The position numbers were made by a program, and so were the translations under genes. The notes beneath the pieces were generated by a model that saw only the letters and a program-made list of their open reading frames with translations, searched no databases and was not told where the DNA came from. DNA of 44,628 nt from Nitratireductor aquibiodomus NL21 = JCM 21793 (GTDB taxonomy: Bacteria; Pseudomonadota; Alphaproteobacteria; Rhizobiales; Rhizobiaceae), in the NCBI RefSeq assembly GCF_000615975.1, contig NZ_BAMP01000030.1:1-44628 (forward strand), given 5' to 3'. This document shows positions 44,612-44,628 of the stretch, in pieces. The number at the start of each line of letters is the position of its first letter. The first letter of the stretch is position 1.

Positions 44612-44628
44612 GGTCAGGACCCATTAAC

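Overview
The window looks like a chromosome segment of a GC-rich alphaproteobacterium of the Rhizobiales (Hyphomicrobiales), most likely a Phyllobacteriaceae-type organism (Mesorhizobium/Nitratireductor-like). The reasons are the order ftsZ-lpxC-bamD-recN-ligA, the order thyA-folA-hflK-hflC-DUF2065-degP-like, the rhizobial zinc-finger variant of LigA, an alpha-type SspB, a permuted two-piece tmRNA whose tag reads ANDNYAEARLAA, and two intergenic elements of a kind common in rhizobial genomes. The genus is an inference, not a match.

Layout. 1-6.7 kb: cell division, envelope and DNA repair (ftsZ 3' end, lpxC, bamD, recN, ligA). 6.8-13.2 kb: a branched-chain amino acid exporter pair (azlC/azlD-like), an M24 aminopeptidase P, a 59-codon small protein, prmA, an SCO1-type copper chaperone with an unlisted 53-codon membrane protein, a possible small RNA, a DUF488 protein and an unknown 153-aa protein. 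13.2-22 kb: UvrD/PcrA helicase, glyoxalase-like protein, a divergent MerR/dienelactone-hydrolase pair, a small unknown protein behind two CtrA-like boxes, a CLC transporter, a thioesterase and an FAD-linked D-lactate/glycolate-type dehydrogenase. 22-30.2 kb: a giant AsmA-like protein, the sspB-DUF4169-RHH operon, a divergent TetR/MFS efflux pair, tmRNA and a DUF2853 protein. 30.3-35.7 kb: thyA-folA and the hflKC membrane-protease regulators, ending in a DegP-like protease. 35.7-44.6 kb: GNAT and serB, miaA, a diguanylate cyclase, a HerA-like ATPase, ilvI-ilvH behind a BCAA attenuator, and a LysE-type exporter.

This is mainly core genome. I see no prophage, IS element, CRISPR array or classical tRNA/rRNA. 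The most interesting things are in the gaps: (i) upstream of ilvI, a good sigma70 promoter leads almost directly onto a 17-codon peptide containing Ile-Leu-Ile-Val, followed by a pause stem and a UUCG terminator, i.e. an apparently leaderless attenuator peptide; (ii) the permuted tmRNA, 2 kb from the gene of its adaptor SspB; (iii) a minus-strand terminator-like hairpin with no upstream gene to serve, suggesting an unannotated small RNA.

Sequence quality matters. Eight genes, several of them normally essential, carry ten frame breaks, and every one is repaired by adding a single base, usually in a run of 2-3 identical bases. This pattern points to deletion-biased sequencing or assembly error rather than real gene decay. 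I therefore describe these loci as single genes that are interrupted only as read here.
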